Counted from the first letter of the stretch, positions 21,373 to 34,690 are shown. The stretch: 64,000 bases of DNA from Varanus komodoensis (GCF_004798865.1 NW_025335268.1:94661136-94725135); one strand, 5' to 3'. Numbers and translations: made by a program. Notes: generated from the letters alone by a model not told the origin.

Positions 21373-24300
21373 TCTGGAAGGCACCCTGGATACAGTGGCA
21401 GAAAAGTCCAGTACAGAATGGCGTCCTTGCAATGGGGCTTTCCTGTGCACTATCCCCCAGGCTTTCCCTCCAGAACTGCCTCCTAATTATGTGGAGAGAT
21501 GTAAACATTCAAAAATAGTAGCATTTTGTTGCCTTTAAGTGCTCAGTTGGACTCTATAATAACCATATTTCTTTCTAAACTGTGGAATGATGTTCCCAGG
21601 ACAGGACTGGAAGTTATAAGCATGATATAAGCAAATATAAATGTGGATGCTTCAATGGCTCTGGGAATAAATGCATGCAATTACATCTCTCTCCAGTTCT
21701 GAGTCCAACAACCTTAAATGCAGCAACCTTAGTTAAGTATAATATTCAGCCAAATGTTTGGTTAGTTCAAATTAACCCTCCTGCCTGCTGGGCCTTGTTT
21801 CCACTTTATAGGTTTGAACATTCATGTCCTGAGAAGCTTTCTAGCTTTTCAAACTCTGTTTAGAATTTTCCTTTTTAAGGCTACAGGAACTTTCCCAGCT
21901 CCTGGAAATAGTAAGGCAATGCTCAGATTGGTCATTTGTCCACAATACCCATTTCTAAAACATTTTTCCCATCCATTAGCTTCTGGCTCTTAGCACACTG
22001 TCCCTAGGTCCCATATGAGGGCTACCAATACCTTCTCCTTAGTCTCTCTCTCTTCAACTTTCTTCATGATCTTGATTTTTGTCTTCCTTTTGCTACCATG
22101 ACCTCCATCTAGATTTTTTGCCTACCCAGGCACCCTTTCACCCAAATCATAGACTCCTCCTGCCAACATTACATAGATTTCCCTGTTCTTAGGTCCTACA
22201 GGAGTTCGCCCACTCGCAACAATTTTCCCACTGTTAGTTCCTTTTCTCAGTTCCCTTTTTCCTCTGCTTTGCCTTTCTTTAGGCATTTGTTTTCTTGATC
22301 TATTTTTCCCTAGCGTTTCTCAGTCCACTGCCTGCTCATTCACTATTTCCTTGGGCTTCCTGCTGTTTCAGCTGCATACTACACACTAATGTAATATCTC
22401 ATGTTAATTTCTGCACTAACACAGAACCATGGAGTCCACTGCCAAGGAACCTCAAACTCTGTGCCACCAAAAAAAAACTTATTTCTGCAATCTATGTGAA
22501 TTATGTAAATATGTATGCCTTAACTTGTATAATTTTGTTTGGTAGACATGGGAGTGCAACCATGTGCTGTGCAGGGCACTAAAGGGCACCTTTCGAAGCC
22601 TCGTTGCAACCTTTCTATCGATTCCATAATTTCACCATATAGTTTAAAGCCTCATCTTCAAACTAATAAGGACTATAAACTGGGGGTTTTTCCTAACCCC
22701 CAAAAAACATAAAAATTGAGACACGCATAGTGCTGGTCTGACCTTGATATCTAATTCTATATTCTGCTGCAATTGCATAGCATAATAGACTCAATATAGT
22801 TCCCCCAGCCTTATGTGAATGTTCTACTCAGCCAAACTAACCTTTCCTTTCCCTCACAAAAATTGGACTGGTTATGAATCTTATATTGTTTTGAGATCTA
22901 GCCTGAAAACTCATATTGTTTGAAGATCCTACAGAAGCAACTCATTCATGTTAGTGGAGCTCATACATAGGTAGCAAGAACTGTGTAGCTCTCTGTGTGA
23001 GAGCAATCTATGTGCTACTTTACAAAGAAAGAAAATAAAATGCTTAGGACTAAAGATTATGGGCTATTATGTGGCTCCAAGATACTCTAGACTTTCATTC
23101 ATAATTATACACTTAAGTAATCTCAGCTGCATGCTTCATTCAACCCAATATACATCTGCAGAATCACTACACCCAGTCCTTAAACCAGGAACCTGTTTTT
23201 CTGCCCGTCTAAAAAGGCAAAGCTATCCCCTCAGGTCCTCCCCTATTCCCCCGTCCAGCCCTTCCCAGTTAGAACAACCCAGGCCCCTGGCAGGCAAACA
23301 TAGAATGCAAAAGCATGTGAGACATTTTCTCAAACAGGCTTATATTTCTGACCCATACCAGGAGCAGTATGGATTCCAGACAAGTCTGTTCTCCCAGAAG
23401 AGGTTTTCATCTTTCCATCAGCAGAGTGGATGCTTTAGAGCTAATGGCAATCCAGATGTCTGATGGCATGAACAGAGCTGCTGCTTTTACCTGAGCAAAT
23501 GCCGGGGGTGCATGGCCCAAGATGGTACCTTGATGCTTAAAACCCACAATTATCTGCAGTGCACACTTGCTCTGAGAAAGTTTTAATGTTGCTCACTGAT
23601 TCCACTCTGTGCAGTGATGTCCAAGCTGCAGCCTACATTTCATTAAGAAACCTTCACATCTGAAGTCCTTTTTCTAAGCCAGAAATCTGGAAAGGAAAGC
23701 CAAGCTGCATTTTGGAGATGAATGCAAAAAATGACTTCAACAAGAGATGTGGGGTGGGACTCTGATTCACTATGGCTCAGCTCCAGCTACATGTGAGTGG
23801 CCAAACTTCCAGAAGACTGAATAAAGTCTGGACTTCGTAGTTGTCAGATTCTGTGATTTGGAGAGACAGGGGGAGGTAGGATAGCTGAAGACTGATGCAA
23901 AGCTGGGGTACTTTGAACCCTGTGGAAGGAGCCATGTCTTAGAAGGAGAGCAAGTTTGGCAACTGTCCCAGCTAAAGAAGGTGCCTTATAATCAGAAAGC
24001 AAGAATTAAAGGACATGTAAGGATAAGTCTTGCATGTCAGGACTACGTTCCAGGGAAACAGTGAGAGACAGGATGAACAGGAAGCAGTAGTATTGATTTA
24101 GAATTGACAGATATGCCTTAAAATTATTTTAGATCTCTCAGGCTTGGAGCCTCAACTTCATTTCTGCTTCACACAGGCTGAAGTGTACAGGAAGTAACAT
24201 GTTACATGAGCCAAGGCAGAGACTGGAAGTTAAATGACAAAGACTACATTTAGCATAACTAAAAATGTGTCACTCCCTAACGTATGCTATGTACCATGTG

Positions 24301-27300
24301 CATTGATGACTGACAGGGGAGCTCACAATTAATGTGCAGTGACACAACAAAAAGCAACACTGGCAAAAATGACGGGCTTATGTGCTGGGGAGTTGTCTTT
24401 GTCCCTTAGACCACTCCATTGTCTTGAGTTGGGTTTAAATTGTCTTTCACCCTAGAATATTGAATGGATATGAGAGAAACTAGAGAGACTAGTCCGTGGC
24501 TCTTGTCGTTTCCCCACAAAAGTCTGCTGATACCTAAAAACAAGCTTCACTGCAGGACATAAGCTGCCCTGGGGAAGGAAGCGTGTCTTACCAGTTACTC
24601 ATGGTTCTCAGTGAAGGGAGGAATCTGCCAACATCAGTGCTTTATGGCTAGTAATTATGCCAGCCGCCTAATGGCTCAGGTAAATCCTTCTGGGTCATGA
24701 CTACTGCTGTTGTTGCCACCAGGCACACTGTGTCTTGCCATGGAAGGGTCTGACTGGCAATAGGTTAAATTTAGAGAAGGAATCGTGCACGGTGGTTTGT
24801 TAAAGGTGTAAAAGGCACCGCTATCATTGGAACCGCTGTGAAGGGTTGGCTTCCGTCGCATCGAATGAAAAAGCTCTGTGTGCTTTATATATTGGAAGGA
24901 TATATACTGCTTGCTATAAACAAGAAGGGAAAGTATATACATTCTGCAGAGGAGGAGGAGTGAGCACATGTCAGCGGTCTGTACAGGGGCTCTATTTTCT
25001 GTATTAGTGCTACTAATAAAACAGACTGCAAATTGCAACTGGAACTAAAGTGTTATTTGATTAACCTATCAAGACCATTGTTTAAAGCTTGCAGCTCTGG
25101 TTGATACTGATATAGCCACTAGCAGCATCCTGACTTCATTTGCACATGGAACAAGTGCCTGGCTTTTACATCAATTGAAAAAGCCAATGGAGGAACTGCT
25201 GACCCAGCTGGTTTTCTGCATGGAATTAAAAATATATACTCCTGGCAATAGCACGCAGCAGGGGAATTGCAAGAGAGTTTGAAGGGCTAGAGGTGCATGC
25301 AGCTAGACTGGAAGGAGGTTTCTCATGGGTAATGTTACGGTGGGGATGAAAAAGCTGCCCTCCAACTCCCACCTTTCAAGACCACTGGCTATGCTGGATG
25401 GAAGTTGGAGTACAGCAACATCTGTAGGGCCACAGATTCCTTACCACTGTGTCCAAGGAAAAGAGAAGCACAAAGAAAAATCAAGGCATTTGCCCGAACC
25501 AGATCCAATGGGTGGAAAAGATCCTGCTATACTGGCATAACTTTTGGGAGATGCATTGTCGGCCAACGCAATTCCACAACCAACCCATACTTTTCTTGCT
25601 GCTTAAGAGGTATACCTAGAAGATAGGGGACACCTGATAATATGTCTGTTTCTTAGGATTCTATTGTACGCATTATCAAGAAAATCTAATATAAAAACTC
25701 TATTATTATCCCAGAACATACAGTCTTCTGAGCATGACAGCACATAAACACGTGGCATCAGTTTGCATTGGATCAGTAATCATAAGTGGCAAAAGAGCCA
25801 GGAAAAAAAAGCTCATCAGATAAGAAAAGATTGCTTCGAATCTGAAAGTATTCTAGGTTTTGTATTGCTAAGTAGCTGTTTTTAAACGATACTATTTCAT
25901 CTCATCCTCTGCTTGGTAGGGAATAGTCTCTCTGTGTACCACAGGGATCCCAGCCAGTGAGATTCAGTTAGGGAATATTAACTTCTATTTTCTCCAGGAG
26001 TCATTTGATTTCTTTGTTCCCTTTATTGTCATTGGCATTCAATATGGGGACTGGGGATGCTTCCAAGCAAGGTTAACTTTGTTTCAGGGAGCATCATGCT
26101 TCTCAGTTGTGTTGTGTTGGTATCTGTTCCATTCCTGAATCAAGCAGGACTGACTGTAGCCTTCAAAGTCAATGGAAACACACTGAAGCCAAGATGGAGT
26201 CCAATAGTGGTATGAACTAAGAATCAGGTGCTTACTTTTGATGAAGCCCAGAATACAGGAATGGAACCGCAGCTGTGAAACTTAGCACTGGCAGTCACAC
26301 CCAAAGATTATGCGTAGGAGATGAAAGGAAAAGCTGTTGGGCGTCCCAGTTCCTCAGTCTGGCCTCCTCTTGAAAAGCTCTGCATTTATGTTCCTCTTCT
26401 CATACTCTTTCTCCCACCAAGATCTTTTTCCCACTAAGAGTGAGACTTAAATGTTCTGCCAGGACCTAAGCCTTGGAAGAGGTAATTCAACCTTTTAGAA
26501 TGGGGGGAAATGCACAAAAGCAGGGAAGCTAGCAAAAAATTGGTGGTTAGGACAAAGGGGCTGAAGCCATCTGAAGAAACTTGCAGGACTGGATTGGAAC
26601 CCCAGGAGGGCTGGATGTGGCCCCCCACCCTTGCTCTTTTGCATGGTTTTTCCCCCATGAAAAGATTATACTCTAACTCAGCCCTATCACTTGCAAGGAA
26701 ATAGTGTTGCAACCGAGCTAGTGATACTCTGGGTCATCTGGAAAAGCTCTGATTGCTTTTCTAGGCAGTCAAGAAATCTAAACATCCAATGCATTTTTTG
26801 TGGGGAGTGGGGTGGATAAAGCTCCTAATTAATAGCTGGAGAGGCAGGTGGGGATCACGAGGCAGGCAGAAGGAAGGTTGAGGGCAGCCATCACAGGGCC
26901 AAGGCTGCCGGCCAGAGAGGCTAGGAAATTCTAGTCGCATAACTGGGGTAGGAAAGCGGAAACTCGACACCTGGGATCTCCCAGGGAGCACTCATGAGCG
27001 TGCACACACACTCTCCATGCAAGGTCTGGGTTCCTGCGCAAGCAGCAGGGGCCGTCTGAAACGCCTGGAGCCACCTGATGCTTCCCTTGCCTGCTTCTAT
27101 AATAAGCGAACTGCTGCAATGCCAAAGCCCCACTGCCCACACCTTTCGGCACCAAGTAAATGCCATCCCATTTGTGACATCAGCCAGAAGTCTTCTGCCC
27201 CAGCGCGCAAAAGGGACTGCTGTGTTTCTATGGCAACGCTTCTGCCTTTGGATGTATGAGGAAAATATTTGGACTTGTGAACTCCAAGTGGTCTGCCTCT

Positions 27301-28299
27301 TCTTTCCTGGAGCAGAAGTAAAGGGCTTCAGCCCCTTGCCTTGCCACCTCTCGGTCCTTTCCTCAGCCTGCCACAAACATCATGCTGTCCTTCGGATCTA
27401 CTTCTCAGTGACGAGTTGTTTGTGCACAGGAAGGATGCCATTTTTCCTGCACATACGAGCTAAGTGAGCTTCCCTTTGAGGCATGCAAGTCTGTGTGTAT
27501 GTGAAAAAGGCATCACTGCAACTCAGGGCCCCCACCCCGTTGCTGAGAGCTGAAAAAGTGAAGAAATCCATAATAAGAAGAACACCCAAATAGCACAGCA
27601 TTGAAGATATCCGCAACAGGGGGGTGGGCAACTTGTGACCCTCTGCTGTCCCTCACTGCTGACCACGCTGCACAGGCCTGCCCTTGCTGATTGCTTTTAA
27701 CCTGTGCTGCTTCCTTAAGGCATGCCTGGGGGAGAACTTTCTGCAGACAGATTGGATGCATGTTCCCCAACTGGCCACCTTCAAGGTATGTTGGGTGACA
27801 TCATCCCATCATTCACAGTCAGCATGGCCAGTGGCTGGGAGATGCCTTTCAACACACCCCAGTGGTGCCGATTGGGGGGGGGGGGAACTGAACCAGAGCA
27901 GCTGGGAACAGCCTAAAAATGTATGCACTGCCAGAAGCCCCCACAGGGTCTGTTGTAAATAGAGGGCTGCATATGAGCATATCAAACTACATCGCACCCA
28001 AACAAAGCACTGGGCCATTTAGACCACTATTATATATTCTGACTGGTGGAGATTCTTAAGAAGAGGTCTTTCCCATGCATGGAAGAGATGCCAGGACCTT
28101 CAAGGCACAAAGCTTGCGCTCTGTGACTCATCTGTGATTCTCAGAAAGGTCCACTCCAGCCATAAATCACAGCCCCACACTTGAGATGTTTTTCTGTCCA
28201 GGGGTGCCCTGGAAACTTAGCAACAATTGGACATGAGAGAAGAAAAACGTAAACAAAAAAGATCAGCCCTAACCTGACCAAACTGTTTTCATACAACCT

Positions 28300-28412
28300 G
28301 GTAGATCAGGTTGGTCTCCAGGCACTTTGGAAAAATTCCCATCAGCCCCAGTTCACATTGCCAATTGTCTGAAGTGCTGGGAGATGTGGAGGGCATAAGG
28401 TTGAGGAACAAC
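28300..28412. repeat. Diverged palindromic MITE-like repeat
   Basis: CAGGTTGGTCTCCAGGCACT at the left and GGCATAAGGTTGAGGAACAA at the right are approximately complementary, with CCCATCAGCCCCAGTTCACA between. It is a weak, old copy of the family. Confidence 0.5.
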
Positions 28413-29497
28413 CATGCTAGATTTTGAAAGGTCTGGGTTCTTTATGCTTTCTTATGAAGCAACTCACTATTATTTGTTCTGCTAAGTACTTCGGTATCAG
28501 TCCGAATTAGATCAACACAGATGGGTCAATCTGTGATTTCCTAAATGCTCCCCCACCTAGCCTTTGCCAAAGATGGGATTCAGGGCTGACTGGAGTGCTT
28601 GCCCACTCTTAGTCACTACGTCCCCTCCTGCTTAAATCAGACACAATATATGGAGATAGAATGGACTTTACAATTAGGAAGATATTTAGCAGTGAATCCT
28701 CCCTGAGAAAATACCCCTTTGCCTCTCCCAGGCCAACGTGCACCCTGGAATCCTGCCCACAGCTATTGCTGCACTGTGTCACTCCATCCATCACTCACAA
28801 CAGTGGCAGAGAAGCAAGCATAAACCAGATTTTGTATGGGTTTGCGATGGAGTTGATGAAGCCGCCTTGAGCATTATCAGTTTGGTAGGCCTTATCCCAT
28901 ATGAAGATATGGAGTGATCAAAAATTAGCTGCTAACCAATGGCACCCCTTCACCACCCCATCAACCCACTGCAAGACCCATTGATCAGGAGGCTCAAAGG
29001 GAACTATGAACAAATCTCCAAAGACAGATTGGCCAAAGGTACCCAGAACTATTGCTTTCACCCCATACCCTCACCACATAATCCGTTCTGCCAGATTAGC
29101 ACTGTACCACTGTTAAGTACAGCTTCCAGATTTCACATCATCCTAGCAATGTCTTGTGACCACCTTTACTTCAGGTCTGCCAAGCCACCCCAATGGAAAA
29201 AAAAAGAGTTGAGCCCTGAGCAAAGACAAATACGGTGCCCCACAGGTGTGCTTATCCCACTGTGTCCTGTAATCAGCAGTGTGGAGTTCATCAGACACCT
29301 TCAAGGATACCTTCAACAGAGCAACTCCATTTGTATACCTGTACAACAAGCCTAAATAGAGAATAATAAAGGTTTGAGATATATGCAAACATCCTGAAGA
29401 GCTATGGACAAAGGCAGGTGGTCTGGAATTCAAAACAGAAGTAGGGAACTGCATCACATGATCACTTGGGGGAAAAAGTTTCAGTGGTGCTTCAGTG

Positions 29498-29625
29498 CAG
29501 GGGTGGGCAGAAATTAGGCCTCTGGAGATGTTGAACTTCAACTCCCAGCTTTCTTGATCATTGATTATGCTTGTAAGGGCTTCCGGGAATTGAAGTCTCA
29601 AATATCTGGAGTTTTGTCCTCTGCT
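29498..29625. repeat. Palindromic MITE-like repeat with hAT-type end
   Basis: It opens CAGGGGTGGGCAGAAATTAG, a terminus of the CAGGGGTGGGCAA type used by hAT-family DNA transposons. It continues with GAACTTCAACTCCCAGC, and the second arm is GGGAATTGAAGTCTCAAA. The right end is less clear. Confidence 0.65.
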
Positions 29626-30439
29626 ATCCTTGCTTCAGCAAAGCTAGCGGAGGGCATTCAGATGGCTCAAGACAGAGAATAGGTTGGATCCAGGATGTGC
29701 CCTTTGGAAATGGGAGAGCACCACTCACAGAAGGTGCCCTTCCTGATTTTCAGGGATCCTCCATCTCTCCCTTCCTCTCCTCACACACCTCACCCCATTC
29801 AGCAGGGAGAGAAGGAGGCAGGGAAGTCTGTTTCCACCAGCTCAAATACATTAAGCCTAAATCTGGAACCGATCCAAGAGTTTTTAACTGAGATGAAAGT
29901 GGACTGAATTAGACATCATTACTCATAGTGTACACACTTATGTCCTTTGTTCCACTCTTTCCGCTAGTCAAACATATTTTGTAGGCTTTTGAATTGTTTC
30001 AAAATCCTGGAAAACATGTTCTGCTAAAAGCATTGGTAGAATGTTTTTTTAAACTCTGTAAAACTGTAGACCAAAAGTGGAAGGGTACAGAAATAGTATG
30101 TACATAAGCAGTGCTAGTTCTCTTCCAGCTCACCTTCATATAAGTGTTTGTGTGTGCGCACACATGCACATGTGCGTGTCTATTTCTGTTCTATTTCTAT
30201 TTCTGTCTCAACCTCATCTAAAAATGTGAATTAGAAGTCATTTCAATGCTTGACATGAGTTATGTTGGGAAGTACTTCAGGTTGTTGCTTTTTTAATTTA
30301 GTAATATCATAATATTTTGTTCTCTGCTGCCCCTTTCTTAGCTTCTGAGTCTGGCTTTAATGAACTTCTGCTTTTAATTTTACTAACAATGAATTGCCAT
30401 ATGCTTTCTATCTAAGGGCAAGGACTTCCAGAGGATTTG

Positions 30440-30990
30440 AGAATCTGCTTACTTACTTGTAATCTGTCTATCTCACCTTTCAACAAGTTCTCAGAGCTAC
30501 TTACAAGGAATCAACAATCAATAAACTAATTAAACTGTACAAATAACAGCGGAGTAAAACATGCAGAAACTCAAAGAACAACATAAAAATCCTTCAGAAG
30601 GGATCGTACAAATTAGACTTTAAAACCTGCCTGAGGAAACATCTTTGTCTCACACAGAACTGACATCAAAGTAGACATCAGCATCAGGCAAACTGCTTTA
30701 TAAAGATCATTCCACACCTGTGGATGCTGCCTTTGAGAAGGTCCTTTCTCTGGTAGCCACCTGCTCAGATGAGCCTCTGTCTCAGTTGACAGGAGCATTA
30801 GGAGAAGGGCCTCTACTAACCATCTTTGTGCATGGACATACATGTATGGAGACAGGTAGTCCTTCAGCTTCCTTGACTCCAAGCCATGAAGAGTTCTAAA
30901 GGTCCAAATCAGCACTCTTGAGTCCAGAAAGTTTTCGACTGAGATGCAGGTCAATTGATGAAGCACAGGCATGAGTCAGCCTAATGACTG
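30440..30990 (-). mobile_element. L2-type LINE 3' end (antisense), older copy
   Basis: Same layout as 39110-39590: a tail with TCTATCTCACCTTTCAACAA and AATCAATAAACTAATTAAAC, then the antisense of the polymerase C terminus. Shared landmarks are AAACCTGCCTGAGGAAACAT, CATTCCACACC, GAGAAGGTCCTTTCT and TGGTAGCCACC. The minus-strand frame 30972-30613 is only partly in register, so the copy is diverged with frame changes. It is followed by a further part with AAGCCATGAAGAGTTCTAAA and GGTCCAAATCAGCACTC. Confidence 0.75.
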
Positions 30991-31279
30991 ATGCATCTCA
31001 GAAGTCTTCAAAGGCAGACCCACATATAATGCAAGCCTGTTCATCTCAGGGACAGGAAAAGAGCACCCAAATCTCGTAGGTTGTCAACTGCTTGTTCTCT
31101 TCTCAGGTCTTGTTCCACCTTGACAAGCAGTCTACTTAGTGCTTAGAATTTCTGGGATCAGACATCCAACTGCAAACAAATTTTGTTTTCAGCCGTGGAG
31201 AAGACAAAGGCTATAATATCTAACACTCTGGAGAAGCACAGCTCAGATGCCACTACAGCATTTTATTAATGTCTGTGAA

Positions 31280-31953
31280 GGGGAACACTTGACTCAACAA
31301 TACTGCAAATGAGAAGGATCTTGGAGTCGTTGCAGATCACAATCTAATTAAGAACTAACAATGTGATGCAGCTGCAAAAAGGGCAAGCAATATTTTGGGC
31401 TGCATTAACAGAGCATCACTTCCAAAGCATGTGAAATACTAGTTCCACTGCACTCAACGCTAGTCAGGCCTCACCTGAAGTATTATGTCCAGTTCTGGGC
31501 ACCTAAGTTTAAAAAAGATACAGAAAAATAGAAAGGATACAGAGGAAGGCAACAAGAAAGATCCAGGGAGTGGAGGCAACGCCTGAGAGAACTGGGCACG
31601 TTCAGCCTCAGAAAGAGAAGACTGAGGGGTGATATGATAGCAGTGTACAAGTACCTGAAAGGCTGTAGCAAAGAGGAAGGACAAGATCTCATCTCATTCA
31701 TTCCAGAATGCAGGACACAGAATAATGGACTTACATTAATAGAAACCTGGTTTAGACTAGACACCAGGAAAGATTTCCTCCCTGTCAGAGCAGTACAACA
31801 GTGGAGCCTATTACCCGGGGAAGTTGTGGGCTCTCCCTCGCTAGAGACATTCAGAAAGAAACTGCACGGCCATCTGAAGGGGTTGGTGTAACTTAGTGTC
31901 CTGCGATAGCAGGGGGTGGGACCCAATGGCCCCTTCCGACTCTATGAATTTAA
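31280..31953 (+). mobile_element. CR1 LINE 3' region (sense)
   Basis: The polymerase C terminus reads in order on plus: the nucleotide match GGCCTCACCTGAAGTATTAT, then AVYKYLKGCSKEEGQDLISF, WFRLDTRKDFLPVRAVQQWS, LLPGEVVGSPSLETFRKKLH and GHLKG. The 3' UTR ends with GGCCCCTTCCGACTCTATGA. This is the longest CR1 piece here. It ends where an LTR-like element begins, which suggests the LTR inserted at or near its 3' end. Confidence 0.93.
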
Positions 31954-32476
31954 TGTCTGGCACTGGTGGCTCGGGAACTGTGAGACCACCCACTTTGTGC
32001 TCATAAGATGTGGCCACTGTTAGGTGGAGTGAGTGATCAAGAAAGGAGCCTGGTTACATCGCTTTATCTCTGTGATTCAACTTTCTTCTGAATGGCTGAA
32101 TAGTTATCAAGCCATGCAGCCGGAATTCATCACCACATATGCACTGGGGGAGGTGGGAGAGAGCGTTCACAGGTTGTTGGGTGAGGCAGCACTAAGTTAT
32201 ATTTAGAGCTGGTGCAGAACTGACTCAGTGTAGTGTTTATGCAGGAGTTGTTCCATAATCCCAGCAACTATATAAAAAGAGTCCAGAGTTCTAGGCTAAT
32301 CCATCCCAGGTTTTATATTACTCTGAGAGATAAGGGCGTACTTAGGGACATAGTTAGCAGTGATTTAGAATGTACTGTACTACACAGTGTATAATTAAAG
32401 TTGTCTGCTGTTGAGCCTTTTTGAATATTATAACTTCTATGCCTCTCCTTTCAAAGAACACCCCATTTTTGGGACA
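31954..32476 (+). mobile_element. Probable solo LTR (fossil), family not assigned
   Basis: The segment starts TGTCTGG and ends GGGACA, fitting TG...CA LTR termini with short inverted ends (TGTC/GACA). It contains a TATA box (CTATATAAAAAGAG at about 32268-32282) and, about 115 bases on, ATTAAAGTTGTCTGCTGTTG, a poly(A)-signal-like R/U5 block seen in gypsy- and retrovirus-type LTRs. No internal region was recognised next to it and no target duplication was visible at these borders. It abuts a CR1 3' end. It looks old and is a fossil. Confidence 0.5.
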
Positions 32477-32787
32477 TGGCTACATTTCAAAGGGTATGGA
32501 GAAGAGGAGGGAGAAATGAGGAGAATGTACCAAAGATAGAGGACCCCCAGTTTCTTAGGCTGCTCTTAGCAACACCTGCCAGGTCCTAAGGGGACATAAA
32601 CCCCCCTCTTACTAGAGCGCCAATATGTAGCAACAGTTAATGCCCATAGCCACTTCTCCCAAACTTCTTGGACATCATCTCTGAAACTCACATTGCTTTT
32701 CCTCCTTACGCACGGACATGGGAAGATTTCCATGCAGGTCAAAGCCTTATATCTCCATATAGAATGGCATATGTGACATCATATAGT

Positions 32788-32915
32788 CCAGAAGTGGAGA
32801 ACTTGGGACCCTCCAGTTGTTATTGGATTCCAACTTCCATGACTCCAGGAAAAAAGGTCAATGGTCAGGTATGATAGGAGCTGTACTCCAAGATCTGGAG
32901 GACCCGTTTCTTCAC
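32788..32915. repeat. Diverged palindromic MITE-like repeat
   Basis: CCAGAAGTGGAGAACTTGGG and TTGGATTCCAACTTCCATGA form the left side. ATGATAGGAGCTGTACTCCA and GATCTGGAGGACCCG form the right side. The arrangement matches the other palindromic copies. Confidence 0.65.
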
Positions 32916-33639
32916 CACACTACAGTCATTTCATACATGACCCTAGAAGACCTGATTGGTTATGTGATTTCAGCATGCTTGCCAATCTAGTGGTGCAGAA
33001 AACTTGCCTTCTGGACTAACGTGACTCCCACAACCCAGGAGTCTCCTCAAATCACCACCCACAAAGCAGCAGGTGAGAAGAACCATGGTAAACAGGAACT
33101 GTGTAAGCATCTGTGCCAGCGTGGGCATGCCTGGATCCACCGGGGCCAGCACTGTTTGCTTTAAGCATCCATTCATTCCTCTTATTTCCACCCCTCCCTA
33201 TTTTATAGTCACCCAGGCAAGAACAAAGTAGTAAATTGGACATCTGTGACTATCCTTTAAAATGTATTCTGTTCTTCTTTATGACAAAATGGTGCAATTC
33301 CCCAGTAAGGGTGCAATTCTATGTCTGTTTAGAAACAAACAAAAATTCCTACAACTCCCAGCATTCCACCCCACCAGCCCCTGCAAGACCCTCATAAGAC
33401 CATATGTCCAGCATCTAAAATTAGCTAGCAGAGTCACAGTATGCACAGTGAAAAGGTGTGTCGGTGCTCATCACACTTGATGATCTACAAACGTTTGCCG
33501 ATGCTGTTTCCTAGTGCTGAGTACAGAAAGCATAACAAGACCCCACTCTGGAGTGAAAGGGAGGCAGTGCTTTGACAAAGAACCACAATTCTCCTGCCAG
33601 GACTATCCTTTTGCACCCAGTGAGCTGGCTCTGACAACA

Positions 33640-33800
33640 CCTGGCAGATGGTGCTCCTTCCCAGGTGTCCCTGCCTGATCTCCTATTGCCAAGGCAGCCA
33701 CATCACATGGCAGAGCAAAAGATAAATTAACCCTTGCACTAAGGAAGCAATGCGTCCCCATAAGTCGGAGATGACTTGATGACACAGAAAAACAACAAAG
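33640..33800 (+). repeat. Sauria-SINE/BovB-like 3' tail
   Basis: GCGTCCCCATAAGTCGGAGA, then TGACTTGATGACACAGAAAA and ACAACAA, is the conserved 3' tail shared by BovB LINEs and the SINEs they mobilise in squamates. The upstream 100 bases are less certain, so the left limit is approximate. Confidence 0.7.
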
Positions 33801-34559
33801 GAAGCAGCGGAGTTGGGCCCCAGCCAAATTGCATTCTGCCTGCTCCGTGGTGTCCTAAGTGTTTCTTTATGTAATTGTTTAGACAGGGACACTGCTAGGT
33901 ACTTAAAAGATCCAGGGCATGGAGTCACTGGTATCTCCTATTAATAATTAGGAATGTCAGCATTTTGCAGAGGAGTAAAAGGCTGGAAAATGGTAAGCTG
34001 CTAATGTATATGTATAGATGTTAATTTAGGAAAAAATATAATCCCCCCCCCCACATCCTGCTCTAAATCAATCAATCAATCAACAACATTCATCAAACCC
34101 CAAAATGATCTCTAGGTTTAAACTGAAGGAAAAGTATGATCTGTGTGGGGAAAGGTAAGATAAATTAAATGTTTCTCCAAACTTTATTAAAAGACAATGT
34201 GAGTGGGAGAAGGAATTAATGAATGGAAGTAAATTATGCTTGTCTTTATCGTTTAACACCAACAGCCACCAAGAGATTTTTGTATCTCTGATTAACATTT
34301 TTATGGCAGTGTGCCACTCTTCTCAGCTTTGTGTTCACTTGAACAAATGTATTGAGTTTCAAATGTGGCAGTGTTCAATATGGCTTTCCAAGGCCAAGGA
34401 TTCCCCAGCATAAATAATTGTCCAACTCCAGGCCTCAAATAATTTCCTTCTTTAGTTAAGTCTTCTTTACATGTATTTGCATGTGATTTGTTTTGGTCCC
34501 ACAGGAATACTGTTCAAGTAGAAAGTAACTAAAGTCCCAGGGTTTACATCTTCCCTGGG

Positions 34560-34690
34560 TTATGAAGCACACTGTAGAACTTTGGACCAGTCACTCCCTC
34601 TCCCTATCTCACAGGGCTGTCTAGCCTATCTCACAGGGCTGTTGTGAGGAGAGGATGGAGAGGAGAATCATGTAAGGCAAATAAACTGAA
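34560..34690 (+). repeat. tRNA-derived squamate SINE (truncated, internally duplicated)
   Basis: TTTGGACCAGTCACTCCCTC, then CTATCTCACAGGGCTGTCTA and again CTATCTCACAGGGCTGTTGT, then GAGGAGAGGATGGA. The conserved ACAGGGCTGT block occurs twice in a row, a 22-base local duplication. The tail runs into AATG-type repeats. Confidence 0.8.

Larger units (their letters stand above)
21373..30439. other. Intergenic DNA, no gene recognised
   Basis: Nine kilobases with no exon I can support. Noted inside: a pyrimidine-rich strand (about 21950-22380), unique-looking sequence at 24610-25060, an X-box-like motif (27224-27237), a G-run (27874-27885), and palindromic-repeat copies at about 28300-28412 and 29498-29625. 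Confidence 0.6.
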
